A DNA stretch of 12,846 bases from an uncultured Fusibacter sp. (lineage in GTDB: Bacteria > Bacillota > Clostridia > Peptostreptococcales > Acidaminobacteraceae), in contig CALFXQ010000019.1 in NCBI GenBank assembly GCA_937958285.1, positions 1 through 12,846 of the forward strand. The letters run 5' to 3'. The notes beneath the pieces are model-generated. The model saw only the letters and a program-made list of their open reading frames with translations, had not been told where the DNA came from and made no database searches. This document shows, piece after piece, positions 1-6,450 of this stretch (the first letter of the stretch is position 1; each line of letters starts with the position of its first letter). Position numbers and translations under genes: made by a program.

Positions 1-536
1 GTATTTCGCCAGTTTCCTCTTACAAAGCTATGGGCGAAATGGTAGTACCCGATGTTTTCATTGTGTTGGATGCTCACAATTTCTCCAATCACACCACTGT
101 CTAACAATCCCTTGATCTCGCTGTAAAAGGCCGTATACCTCAGCACATGACACACCAAAATTTTTCCCTGGGCCACTTTTGCGGCCTCGCCAATGGCCAG
201 TACTTCAGAGAGTTGATTGGACATGGGTTTTTCGAGCAATATATGATAGCCCTTATCGATGGCTGCCATTACCGGTTCAAAGTGCAAATCATCTGATGTG
301 GCAATAATGACGCCATCTACCTCTGGATCGGAATCCATAAGGGTGCGCCAATCCTCAAATTGACGCGAAGGCGCGATTTGATGATCATCGCTAATTTGAA
401 AGCGTTTGAGCGCCACGGGCTCTGCAACTGCTCGAATTTTAATGCGATCCTGGTGTGATAGCACATATTGGCCATATCTATCTTTACCTCGATCACCTGC
501 CCCGATTACCGCAACGGATACAACACCTTTGTTCAT
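1..536 (-). CDS. Gfo/Idh/MocA family NAD(P)-dependent oxidoreductase, N-terminal part (cut by window edge)
   Basis: The visible 178 residues start MNKGVVSVAVIGAGDRG, a Rossmann dinucleotide-binding fold with the glycine motif at about residues 12-17. The family hallmark EKP follows at 102-104, whose lysine is usually catalytic. The substrate-domain stretch HNENIGYYHFAHSFVRGNWR begins near 158. The family oxidises or reduces sugars, cyclitols and their derivatives in the cytoplasm with NAD(P); the substrate cannot be told from the sequence. The ATG overlaps the TGA of the upstream kinase (ATGA at 536-533), and a good AAGGAG lies at 550-545, so it is the third gene of a coupled operon with the nucleotidyltransferase and the NahK-like kinase. 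The C-terminal half lies outside the window. Some members of this superfamily are glycosidases (GH109) rather than oxidoreductases, and that alternative is not excluded. Confidence 0.9.
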   Translation of the reverse strand, partial: MNKGVVSVAVIGAGDRGKDRYGQYVLSHQDRIKIRAVAEPVALKRFQISDDHQIAPSRQFEDWRTLMDSDPEVDGVIIATSDDLHFEPVMAAIDKGYHILLEKPMSNQLSEVLAIGEAAKVAQGKILVCHVLRYTAFYSEIKGLLDSGVIGEIVSIQHNENIGYYHFAHSFVRGNWRN

Positions 537-1633
537 ATGCGTTTCTCCTTTTTCATCGTGTACTTAGCGACAATCTCCTGAAGCCTTTCGTAATTAAAGG
601 TCATCTCTTCAACGAGCTTAAATTGTGTTCTTGCGCGTCTTAAATTGTGATCTTCTGTATGTGTTTTAAAATACACATCCCCTTCTAGATAGTCTGCTAA
701 AAAGCGCATGCCACATTCTAATGTCATAAGTATGGCACTCATGGGCAAGAGTTGGATTTCTAGCGGTGTCAATACATCCCTAGCACCTTCGAGATACCCA
801 GATGTAAAGGCTTCAAAACGCTCTATACTCAATTGTACCTTGTCTAAATTGGGCTCGTCTTCCGTTGTCAATGTGACTGATGAGCGAATGCCATCCCCAT
901 AGTCGTAGAGTGCGCTACCTGGCATTAAAGTATCTAGATCTAAGACGCATATAGCTGTGTTTGTCTTCGAATTAATCAGTACATTATTCACCTTTGTGTC
1001 GTTGTGGGTCACTCGCTTAGGCAAATCCCCCTTTTCTAGTGCAGCTTCAATGGTGTATACTTCTCTTTCGAACTGAAGGGCAAATGCATATTCTTTAGCG
1101 ACTATATTTGCGCGTTTAACGCGATCTTCTTTATAAGCCCTTTTGAGTTGCTCCATGCGCATAGGTGTATTGTGAAAACCTGGAATCGTCTCGTGCAGTG
1201 AGTCTATTGGAAAATCCGCCAACTGCACCAAAAATGCGCCAAATCCCTTACCCGCGACTTTTAGCAGTGATGCGCCACAGAGGTGAGTGGGAGACATGCC
1301 GTGCACAAAGGTATAGAGACGCCAATAATCGCCATTTGAATCACAGTAATAGGGCAACCCTTGTTGCGTTACATGAACAGATAACGATTGGGAGCCTTTT
1401 GACTTGATAAAGGCAGTGACTTTTAGAATGTTTTGCATAAGCTTCTGTGGGTCTTTAAAGACGGTGGTGTTAATGCGCTGTAAAATGTAGTCGGATCCCC
1501 TGCCATCGATTAGGCGATAAGTGTCGTTGATATGGCCATCGCCGTAAGAAATTGACCTTATGGGTCCTTTTAAAAAATTGTAGCTCTGCAAAAAATCAGA
1601 TTCAACGATCACTTGATGCACACTTTTACTCAT
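533..1633 (-). CDS. nahK: N-acetylhexosamine 1-kinase-like phosphotransferase (NahK/LnpB family)
   Basis: The 366-residue protein resembles bifidobacterial NahK (about 359 aa) over its whole length. NahK phosphorylates the anomeric hydroxyl of GlcNAc or GalNAc with ATP, giving the 1-phosphate. Recognisable blocks are YGDGHINDTY (30-39, nucleotide loop), YILQRINT (49-56), the catalytic loop VTHNDTKVNN (208-217, Asp212), LDLDTLMPGS (231-240, Mg-binding Asp) and TLECGMRFLADYLEGDVYF (304-322). The fold is that of aminoglycoside/choline kinases, but the match to NahK is specific. The start overlaps the end of the nucleotidyltransferase by 8 bases and the stop overlaps the oxidoreductase start by 4, which implies translational coupling. 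Its own ribosome site is weak (AAAGG about 12 bases upstream). Exact sugar specificity is inferred. No lacto-N-biose phosphorylase gene, the usual partner in bifidobacteria, is inside the window. Confidence 0.85.
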   Translation of the reverse strand: MSKSVHQVIVESDFLQSYNFLKGPIRSISYGDGHINDTYRLIDGRGSDYILQRINTTVFKDPQKLMQNILKVTAFIKSKGSQSLSVHVTQQGLPYYCDSNGDYWRLYTFVHGMSPTHLCGASLLKVAGKGFGAFLVQLADFPIDSLHETIPGFHNTPMRMEQLKRAYKEDRVKRANIVAKEYAFALQFEREVYTIEAALEKGDLPKRVTHNDTKVNNVLINSKTNTAICVLDLDTLMPGSALYDYGDGIRSSVTLTTEDEPNLDKVQLSIERFEAFTSGYLEGARDVLTPLEIQLLPMSAILMTLECGMRFLADYLEGDVYFKTHTEDHNLRRARTQFKLVEEMTFNYERLQEIVAKYTMKKEKRI

Positions 1634-2555
1634 GGTGTGGTGTTACCTTTCGCCAAATAGGTATCGGATATTGTCCGTTGTTTTGAAGGGCTTGTAGCGC
1701 TTCACTGGTTGAGTCTTGATCTGCTTTATGTGTCACGCCGTACCACTTGTCATATGCCGATACAACCCACATGGCCACATGTTTTTTATCGATGGTGGCG
1801 CCAATGGCCTCAGGCAAATAACATTCGACCGCATCAATTTTGTCGCTGTCGAGCACGGCCTTAGAGAGCACCTCAACCAAATAGTGTTCCATCTCTTTAA
1901 CCCATGCGCGTTCCAAATACCACATGTTCATAGAGACCAAAGCCTCGAGTTGGGAGGTGTCGGTCACTTCAAGGCTCAAGTGATGTGTCTCTACAATCTT
2001 TGTCAGTTGACCTTTGTCATTTTGCGTGATCATGCCTCTTGAAACGCTACCGTGAGCGCTCAATGTGCACTTGAGTGGAAAACCAAGCAGCACATTGGGG
2101 TTTAATGGCGCATGCGGAGAACCAAGCAATTGCTTGAAGCACGATGCGCCGTAGTAGTCGTCGGCGTTCATCACAATAAAATCGGCGTCGATGTCTTTTC
2201 TCGCACACCACAGGGCGTGCGCAGTACCCCAGGGCTTTACCCGTGTATTTGTGCCAGCTTCTACTTTTTTTGAAATCGACTCTGGTAAATCTGAAAGTCT
2301 TTGTATCGACAACCGCACTTCAAAAAAAGGCGTTAGCTTAGACAATAGCTGTTCGTTAATGGCATCCACCATCGTCTCCTGGACGACGAGTACTAGGCGG
2401 CGAAGCCCTGCAAGATATGCATCGTATAAGGCAAATTCAATTAACCATTCCCCTTCTAATCCCACCTCGGCCATTTGCTTTAAACCGCCGAATCTACTCC
2501 CTAAACCCGCTGCTAATATTACCAGTTGTACTTGCTCTAGCTTTTGATTGCTCAT
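1626..2555 (-). CDS. Sugar-1-phosphate nucleotidyltransferase (NTP_transferase family)
   Basis: The 309-residue protein opens with VILAAGLGSRFGGLKQ (12-27), the nucleotide-binding signature of sugar-phosphate nucleotidyltransferases. KPWGTAHAL (107-115) follows and corresponds to the G-T-A-x-A nucleotide contact. MNADDYYG (129-136) holds the Asp that binds the catalytic metal. The reaction would be sugar-1-phosphate + NTP to NDP-sugar + PPi in the cytoplasm. As the first gene before a NahK-like sugar 1-kinase, it most likely activates that kinase's product, perhaps to UDP-HexNAc; the nucleotide and sugar are not determined by sequence. The start at 2555 is preceded by AAGGGAG with a short spacer. 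Its 3' end overlaps the kinase by 8 bases. Transcription probably starts in the 118-base gap shared with the divergent araC gene. Confidence 0.85.
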   Translation of the reverse strand: MSNQKLEQVQLVILAAGLGSRFGGLKQMAEVGLEGEWLIEFALYDAYLAGLRRLVLVVQETMVDAINEQLLSKLTPFFEVRLSIQRLSDLPESISKKVEAGTNTRVKPWGTAHALWCARKDIDADFIVMNADDYYGASCFKQLLGSPHAPLNPNVLLGFPLKCTLSAHGSVSRGMITQNDKGQLTKIVETHHLSLEVTDTSQLEALVSMNMWYLERAWVKEMEHYLVEVLSKAVLDSDKIDAVECYLPEAIGATIDKKHVAMWVVSAYDKWYGVTHKADQDSTSEALQALQNNGQYPIPIWRKVTPHHE

Positions 2556-2599
2556 AGGGCTCCCTTGTCGATAAATAAATAAGTTGCTATGATGTTATT

Positions 2600-2625
2600 C
2601 TACATACTTTTTAAGAATATTGTAG
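2600..2625. promoter_or_regulatory. Imperfect palindrome, candidate operator in the divergent promoter region
   Basis: CTACA at 2600-2604 is mirrored by TGTAG at 2621-2625, and TTxTT/AAxAA pairs lie around the centre. About 9 of 13 positions pair, plus one G-T. The palindrome spans the spacer of the candidate minus-strand promoter (-10 TAGAAT at 2602-2597, no recognisable -35). Its right arm also forms the -35 of the araC promoter. A bound regulator could therefore affect both directions. AraC proteins often bind direct rather than inverted repeats, so the assignment to this AraC is tentative. Confidence 0.4.
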
Positions 2626-2648
2626 GCATAATTTCGTCACCATATAGT
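2620..2648 (+). promoter_or_regulatory. Candidate sigma-A promoter of the araC-type gene
   Basis: TTGTAG at 2620-2625 and TATAGT at 2643-2648 are separated by 17 bases. Transcription would start near 2655. The strong site AAAGGAGG at 2660-2667 precedes the ATG at 2674. An overlapping alternative -10 is TACAAT at 2648-2653, with no good -35. Confidence 0.5.
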
Positions 2649-2673
2649 ACAATATCGTCAAAGGAGGTGCAAA

Positions 2674-3558
2674 ATGACGTCGCCAAAATATAAGAGGCTT
2701 CAGCTAAAATCAATGCTCAAAGTAACGCATCTCGTGAGTGCCCACTATTTTGAATACTCTAAGCACTTTGCCTTTACGGGAGAGGCTCACGACTTTTGGG
2801 AATTCTTATACGTGGACAAAGGGCAAATTCTTGTGGATGCTGGCCACAAGCGCCATCTACTGACTCAGGGTCAATTAATTGTTCACGAACCAAATGAATG
2901 GCATACCGTCTTTAGCGATGGGAGAGTCGCACCAAATCTCATCGTTATGAGTTTTTACGCCGAAGGCGAGGCGCTAATGCTCTTGAAAAATCAGATCTTT
3001 ACAACGGATATGCACGTTCAAAAGCTACTGGCTCTGTTGGTACAAGAAATGCATTTGGCCTTTAAAGACGATCTCAGCGACTATCGGCTCACCCAACTTA
3101 CGCCTTCTGCCGATGCGCCCTTTGCCAGCCAGCAAATCATCAAACTCCTTATTGAGCAGCTCATTATTGTCCTTTTGCGCTACACCATAAGCGATGCGTC
3201 AAGCCCCCCCATTACGCCCATACAACTTGGCGATCAGCGTGAACAGCTCACCCGCATCACCCAGGCGATTCAAGCTTTAATGCCCTCCAAAGTGACATTG
3301 ACAGCGCTGTCTAAATGCACGGCCCTATCTATCTCCACAATGGCTCGTTGCATAAAAAAAAGTCATAACATCAGCGTTATGACTTTTGTGGAACAGCAAA
3401 AGATGGAGCACGTTAAAGATTTAATGCGACTTGGCAACCATCACCTTGACGAGATCGCACATTTGACCGGCTATTTGAGTGTCAGCCATCTTGGTCGCAT
3501 ATTTAAGAAGCACATGTCTATGACACTCTCAGAGTATGCCAGAAGACTGAAGCGTTAA
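2674..3558 (+). CDS. AraC-family transcriptional regulator with N-terminal cupin domain
   Basis: This is a 294-residue two-domain regulator. The N-terminal cupin/arm domain (about 20-100) has H39-x3-E43 and H77, like sugar-sensing AraC proteins. The C-terminal DNA-binding domain (about 190-294) has two helix-turn-helix units, near 208-230 (LTALSKCTALSISTMARCIK) and 256-279 (ending GYLSVSHLGRIFKKH). The start is fixed by AAAGGAGG seven bases before the ATG. It is divergent from the nucleotidyltransferase-kinase-oxidoreductase operon, so it probably senses that pathway's sugar and controls it, and perhaps itself; this is inference. The 3' end overlaps the convergent phosphoglycerate-mutase-like gene by 30 bases. 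A perfect 12-base inverted repeat (3358-3387) is embedded in the linker between the two helix-turn-helix units. Confidence 0.9.
   Translation: MTSPKYKRLQLKSMLKVTHLVSAHYFEYSKHFAFTGEAHDFWEFLYVDKGQILVDAGHKRHLLTQGQLIVHEPNEWHTVFSDGRVAPNLIVMSFYAEGEALMLLKNQIFTTDMHVQKLLALLVQEMHLAFKDDLSDYRLTQLTPSADAPFASQQIIKLLIEQLIIVLLRYTISDASSPPITPIQLGDQREQLTRITQAIQALMPSKVTLTALSKCTALSISTMARCIKKSHNISVMTFVEQQKMEHVKDLMRLGNHHLDEIAHLTGYLSVSHLGRIFKKHMSMTLSEYARRLKR
3354..3387 (-). terminator. Intragenic hairpin, candidate rho-independent terminator for the thrC operon
   Basis: AAAAGTCATAAC (3358-3369) and GTTATGACTTTT (3376-3387) form a perfect 12-base inverted repeat with a 6-base loop. Read on the minus strand, the 8-base core stem is followed by eight U (3361-3354), the layout of an intrinsic terminator. 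It lies about 140 bases past the stop of the minus-strand phosphoglycerate-mutase-like gene, inside the araC coding sequence. The core has only three G-C pairs, so strength is uncertain. On the plus strand only four U follow, so araC itself may be read through. Confidence 0.55.
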
Positions 3559-4791
3559 GCGTTTCATCAGCTCGTGCCCTTGTTCTACCAGCGCGCTATG
3601 CCCTTGTTGTACCGCCCGCCTTGCGCTTGGCTCTGTGAATCGGTATCCGTGGGGTAAACACTCAGAGGTGCTGTCGTAGAGCACATAAGGCACTGGCTCA
3701 CGTGTATGGGTGCGCAGCCGAACCGGTGTTGGATGATCGGGAACCACAAGTAGCCTAAAGGGCAAGTTATTGGCAAGCAGCCCTTCGACAAGGGGTTTTA
3801 GGACTAACTTGTCAATTTTTTCTATTGCCTCGATTTTTCCCATATAGTCGCCTTGGTGCCCGCATTCATCGGGGGCCTCTAGGTGGATGTAACTAAAATC
3901 GTCACCGGCAACTAGCGCCTCTAGCGCTGCCTGAGATTTGCCACTGAAATTGGTGTGCAGGTTTCCCGTTGCTCCGGGCACGGCGATATCTGTCAGTCCG
4001 GTAAGTCGTCCGATACCTTTAATTAAGTCAACTGCTGAGATTACATGCCCCTTAATCCCAAACCGCTTCTCGAAGGGCTCGAGCTGCGGTTTCTTACCTT
4101 CACCCCAAAACCAAAGGCTATTGGCAGGGTTAAGTCCTCGCGATTGTCGCTCGAGGTTAATGGGATGCTCAGATAAGAACTGGTAGCTAGCCTCCATAAC
4201 CTCGAGGAGGGCCGCCTCGAAGGATTCCCCTTTAGGCAAGTAAGATGCGATGGTCTTTTCCAGGATATCGTGGGGCGGCGTAAGGGTTAAATTCAAGTGA
4301 CCATTGGCCCAAAGCAATAAGTGCCTATAACTCACACCTTTGTATAGTTGGCAATGCATGCTTTTGAAGGCTTCAGAAAAATGTGTACACAGGGATTCGA
4401 CTAAAATGTGAGCCTCTTCTGTGGTAATCTCTCCACTTGAATGATCTACCATCGTTCTCTGGGCATAGGGCAGATTTGCATCGCCACTTAAGGTTACAAG
4501 GTTTGCCCGAAAGGTCACATCGCTGTCTTTTAAGGGTACGCCAATACTTGCAGCCTCTAGAGGCGACCTGCCGCTGTGGAATCGCTCCGGTGGATACCCC
4601 ATTACCGATAGGTTTGCCACATCGCTGCCCGGCGTCATACCCTCTGGCACGGTGGACACTAGGCCCACAACGCCTCTGGCTGCAAGATGCTGAATCGTTG
4701 GAATATTGGCTACTTCTAAGGGCGTTTTCCCACCCAATACCTCTAATGGCTCATCGGCCATACCATCTACAAGCAAAACGATAAACTTCAT
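3529..4791 (-). CDS. Phosphoglycerate-mutase-like alkaline phosphatase superfamily protein, proposed alternative homoserine kinase
   Basis: This 420-residue protein belongs to the archaeal-type cofactor-independent phosphoglycerate mutase family (ApgM). FIVLLVDGMAD supplies the metal-binding Asp9, and TPGSDVANLSVMGY supplies the Ser56 nucleophile. The later metal sites are DECGHQGD, near 300, and PDHPTPVRLRTHTREPVP, near 350. It does not stand with glycolytic genes. Its ATG overlaps the TGA of threonine synthase (ATGA at 4791-4788), and aspartate kinase is divergent. Bacterial members in this position form the subgroup described as proposed homoserine kinases (TIGR02535) in genomes where classical ThrB may be absent. 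I therefore infer homoserine to O-phosphohomoserine, feeding ThrC. Phosphoglycerate mutase activity remains possible. GAGGGGG lies eight bases before the start. The 3' end overlaps the convergent araC gene by 30 bases. Confidence 0.85.
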   Translation of the reverse strand: MKFIVLLVDGMADEPLEVLGGKTPLEVANIPTIQHLAARGVVGLVSTVPEGMTPGSDVANLSVMGYPPERFHSGRSPLEAASIGVPLKDSDVTFRANLVTLSGDANLPYAQRTMVDHSSGEITTEEAHILVESLCTHFSEAFKSMHCQLYKGVSYRHLLLWANGHLNLTLTPPHDILEKTIASYLPKGESFEAALLEVMEASYQFLSEHPINLERQSRGLNPANSLWFWGEGKKPQLEPFEKRFGIKGHVISAVDLIKGIGRLTGLTDIAVPGATGNLHTNFSGKSQAALEALVAGDDFSYIHLEAPDECGHQGDYMGKIEAIEKIDKLVLKPLVEGLLANNLPFRLLVVPDHPTPVRLRTHTREPVPYVLYDSTSECLPHGYRFTEPSARRAVQQGHSALVEQGHELMKRLTLQSSGIL

Positions 4792-6287
4792 GACTTTTGC
4801 CCCCTCATTATTGAAACGACTTCGCTTTTCATTTCGTCGCGTCTGAGCACGGCGCTGTGTTTAATTGGAAGTTCGAGTGCTTCTTGTAGTGCTGCCGGCA
4901 CGGGTTGTCCCCATAAAGTTGCAATGTGGGCCAACGACTCGGCTTCTGAGGAAAGGGCTAAGGTGTTAAGTGCCTCGAGAACTGCAGATGGAAACTTAAA
5001 AGGACTTGCCGTGCCCGCCACTATGGTCAATTTCGCATCGCCAGTTGTGAGTCGATATGCATCGAGAACACTAACCCCCACCGCCGTGTGCGGATCGAGA
5101 ATGTAGCCCGTTGTTTTATAGTGATGTTCAATGGCTGATTTACTTTGGGAATCTGAGGCCACCCCCGAGAACAATAAGCCTTCCTTTATTGGCCATGTAA
5201 ACGCACCTTTGCTTTTGAGTGCATCCATTGCCTCTTTAACCGCTGCCCAATCGCCACTAGACTCCATAAAGAGCAGGCGCTCTAAATTGCTCGACACCAA
5301 AATATCCATTGATGGCGCCTGTGTAACATAGAAAGGACGGTTTGCATTGTAGATACCTGTGGTCACAAAATCGTGGAGCACAGCGTTTTGATTAGCTGCT
5401 AGAATAAGTTGCCCTAGGGGCAATCCCATTTCTTTAGCATAATACGCAGCAAGCAGATTTCCAAAGTTGCCAGTGGGCACAACTATATTTATTGGTTCGC
5501 CCAGTTCGATGGCGCCACTAGCAACCAAATCGTAATAGGCACTGACATAATAGACTACTTGAGGGAGTAACCTGCCTATGTTCACCGAGTTCGCCGATGC
5601 AAAGCGCTGACCATTTTGGATCATTTCTTCAGCTAACAGCCCATCGCTCATTAAATCCTTAACTGCGCGCTGGGCATCGTCAAAATTGCCTTCGATAGCA
5701 TACACGTGTACATTTTCGCCCCTCTGGGTGGCCATCTGCTGCTTTTGCATGGCACTGACGCCATCGGTTGGATAAAAAACAACTACCTCAACGCCTGGGA
5801 TGTCTGCAAACGCCTCTAATGCTGCTTTGCCCGTATCGCCTGATGTGGCGGTGAGCACGATGCGATTCAAATGCTCTGTCTCTGTGACTGCAGCACTCAG
5901 GCGCATAAGATGAGGAAGAAGTGATAAGGCCATATCTTTAAATGCCTGAGTTCTACCTCTAAAGAGCTCTAAAACATAAGTGTTATCTTCGAGTTTTACC
6001 AGTGGTGCAATTTTAGGATGATCAAATTTGCAATCATAGGCACTAGAAATTGCATCCATCAACTTAATGCCATCGATTTCTGGCATAAAGGGCTTTAAAA
6101 TGTGGTAACACTGCTCTTGATATGTCCAGTGCAGCCATTGTGGGTGGACCAAATCTATTTTGGGGAGTGCCACTGGCACGTAGAGACCGCCATCTGGTGC
6201 TAAACCTCGAAGCAGCGCCTCAGAGAACAATACAGGTGCCAAAGCACTGCGCGTACTTATGTAGCGCATGGGAGTTGTCGTCATCAT
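4788..6287 (-). CDS. thrC: Threonine synthase
   Basis: This PLP-dependent enzyme converts O-phosphohomoserine and water to L-threonine and phosphate. The 499-residue protein starts with MRYISTRS and the N-terminal threonine synthase domain (LLRGLAPDGGLYVP, 26-38). ELFRGRTQAFKDMALSLLP holds the PLP lysine K117. TATSGDTGKAALEAF binds the PLP phosphate region, and VPTGNFGNLLAAYYAKEMGLP follows. The length fits the long bacterial/fungal type. Two adjacent ATGs exist (6287 and 6284); AGAGG ends four bases before the first and seven before the second, so the second may be used. It has a near-consensus promoter of its own and a 4-base overlap with the downstream proposed homoserine kinase. The upstream partner lysC is divergent. 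Homoserine dehydrogenase and aspartate-semialdehyde dehydrogenase are not in the window. Confidence 0.96.
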   Translation of the reverse strand: MMTTTPMRYISTRSALAPVLFSEALLRGLAPDGGLYVPVALPKIDLVHPQWLHWTYQEQCYHILKPFMPEIDGIKLMDAISSAYDCKFDHPKIAPLVKLEDNTYVLELFRGRTQAFKDMALSLLPHLMRLSAAVTETEHLNRIVLTATSGDTGKAALEAFADIPGVEVVVFYPTDGVSAMQKQQMATQRGENVHVYAIEGNFDDAQRAVKDLMSDGLLAEEMIQNGQRFASANSVNIGRLLPQVVYYVSAYYDLVASGAIELGEPINIVVPTGNFGNLLAAYYAKEMGLPLGQLILAANQNAVLHDFVTTGIYNANRPFYVTQAPSMDILVSSNLERLLFMESSGDWAAVKEAMDALKSKGAFTWPIKEGLLFSGVASDSQSKSAIEHHYKTTGYILDPHTAVGVSVLDAYRLTTGDAKLTIVAGTASPFKFPSAVLEALNTLALSSEAESLAHIATLWGQPVPAALQEALELPIKHSAVLRRDEMKSEVVSIMRGQKS

Positions 6288-6343
6288 ATAACCTCTGTCT
6301 TTCGATTGCGGACATGTGTTTACCTAAAGAAGATATTTTGCCC

Positions 6344-6372
6344 AGTGTAACATACGCAATTTCTCTTGTCAA
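6344..6372 (-). promoter_or_regulatory. Sigma-A promoter of thrC
   Basis: On the minus strand, consensus TTGACA (6372-6367) and TACACT (6349-6344) are 17 bases apart, with a TG one base before the -10 (extended -10). Transcription should start near 6337, giving a leader of about 50 bases. That is too short for a T-box, and no attenuator is visible. Confidence 0.8.
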
Positions 6373-6394
6373 AGGTTTAAGTGTCTGTTATAGT
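6366..6394 (+). promoter_or_regulatory. Sigma-A promoter of lysC, sharing its -35 with the thrC promoter
   Basis: TTGTCA (6366-6371) and TATAGT (6389-6394) are 17 bases apart, with a TG one base before the -10. The start should be near 6401, about 50 bases before the ATG at 6451. The -35 overlaps that of thrC: the seven bases TTGTCAA (6366-6372) serve both strands. No lysine riboswitch fits in this short leader. Confidence 0.8.
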
Positions 6395-6450
6395 TTAAAT
6401 TGTCCTCAATAAAAACACATATGTTTACACAAGAAGAACAGGCGGTGATT

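Noticed and set aside
533..1633. Aminoglycoside resistance phosphotransferase
   Set aside because: Same fold, but the full-length sequence blocks and operon context match NahK-type sugar kinases.
3354..3361. Run of eight A as a frameshift or pseudogene sign in araC
   Set aside because: The reading frame continues through both helix-turn-helix units to a normal C-terminus.
4437..4784. Long plus-strand open frames opposite thrC, the mutase-like gene and the other minus-strand genes
   Set aside because: They are antisense shadows with no ribosome site, no family resemblance and Arg/Leu/Pro-rich composition.
6400..6450. Upstream in-frame starts for lysC (TTG at 6400, ATG at 6421)
   Set aside because: The TTG sits at the predicted transcription start and the ATG at 6421 has no ribosome site. 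Homologues begin MSLIVQKYGG at 6451.
6288..6450. Lysine riboswitch, T-box or Thr-rich leader peptide between thrC and lysC
   Set aside because: Both predicted leaders are about 50 bases. The short ATG frame at 6315 (minus) has no ribosome site and no Thr/Ile run.
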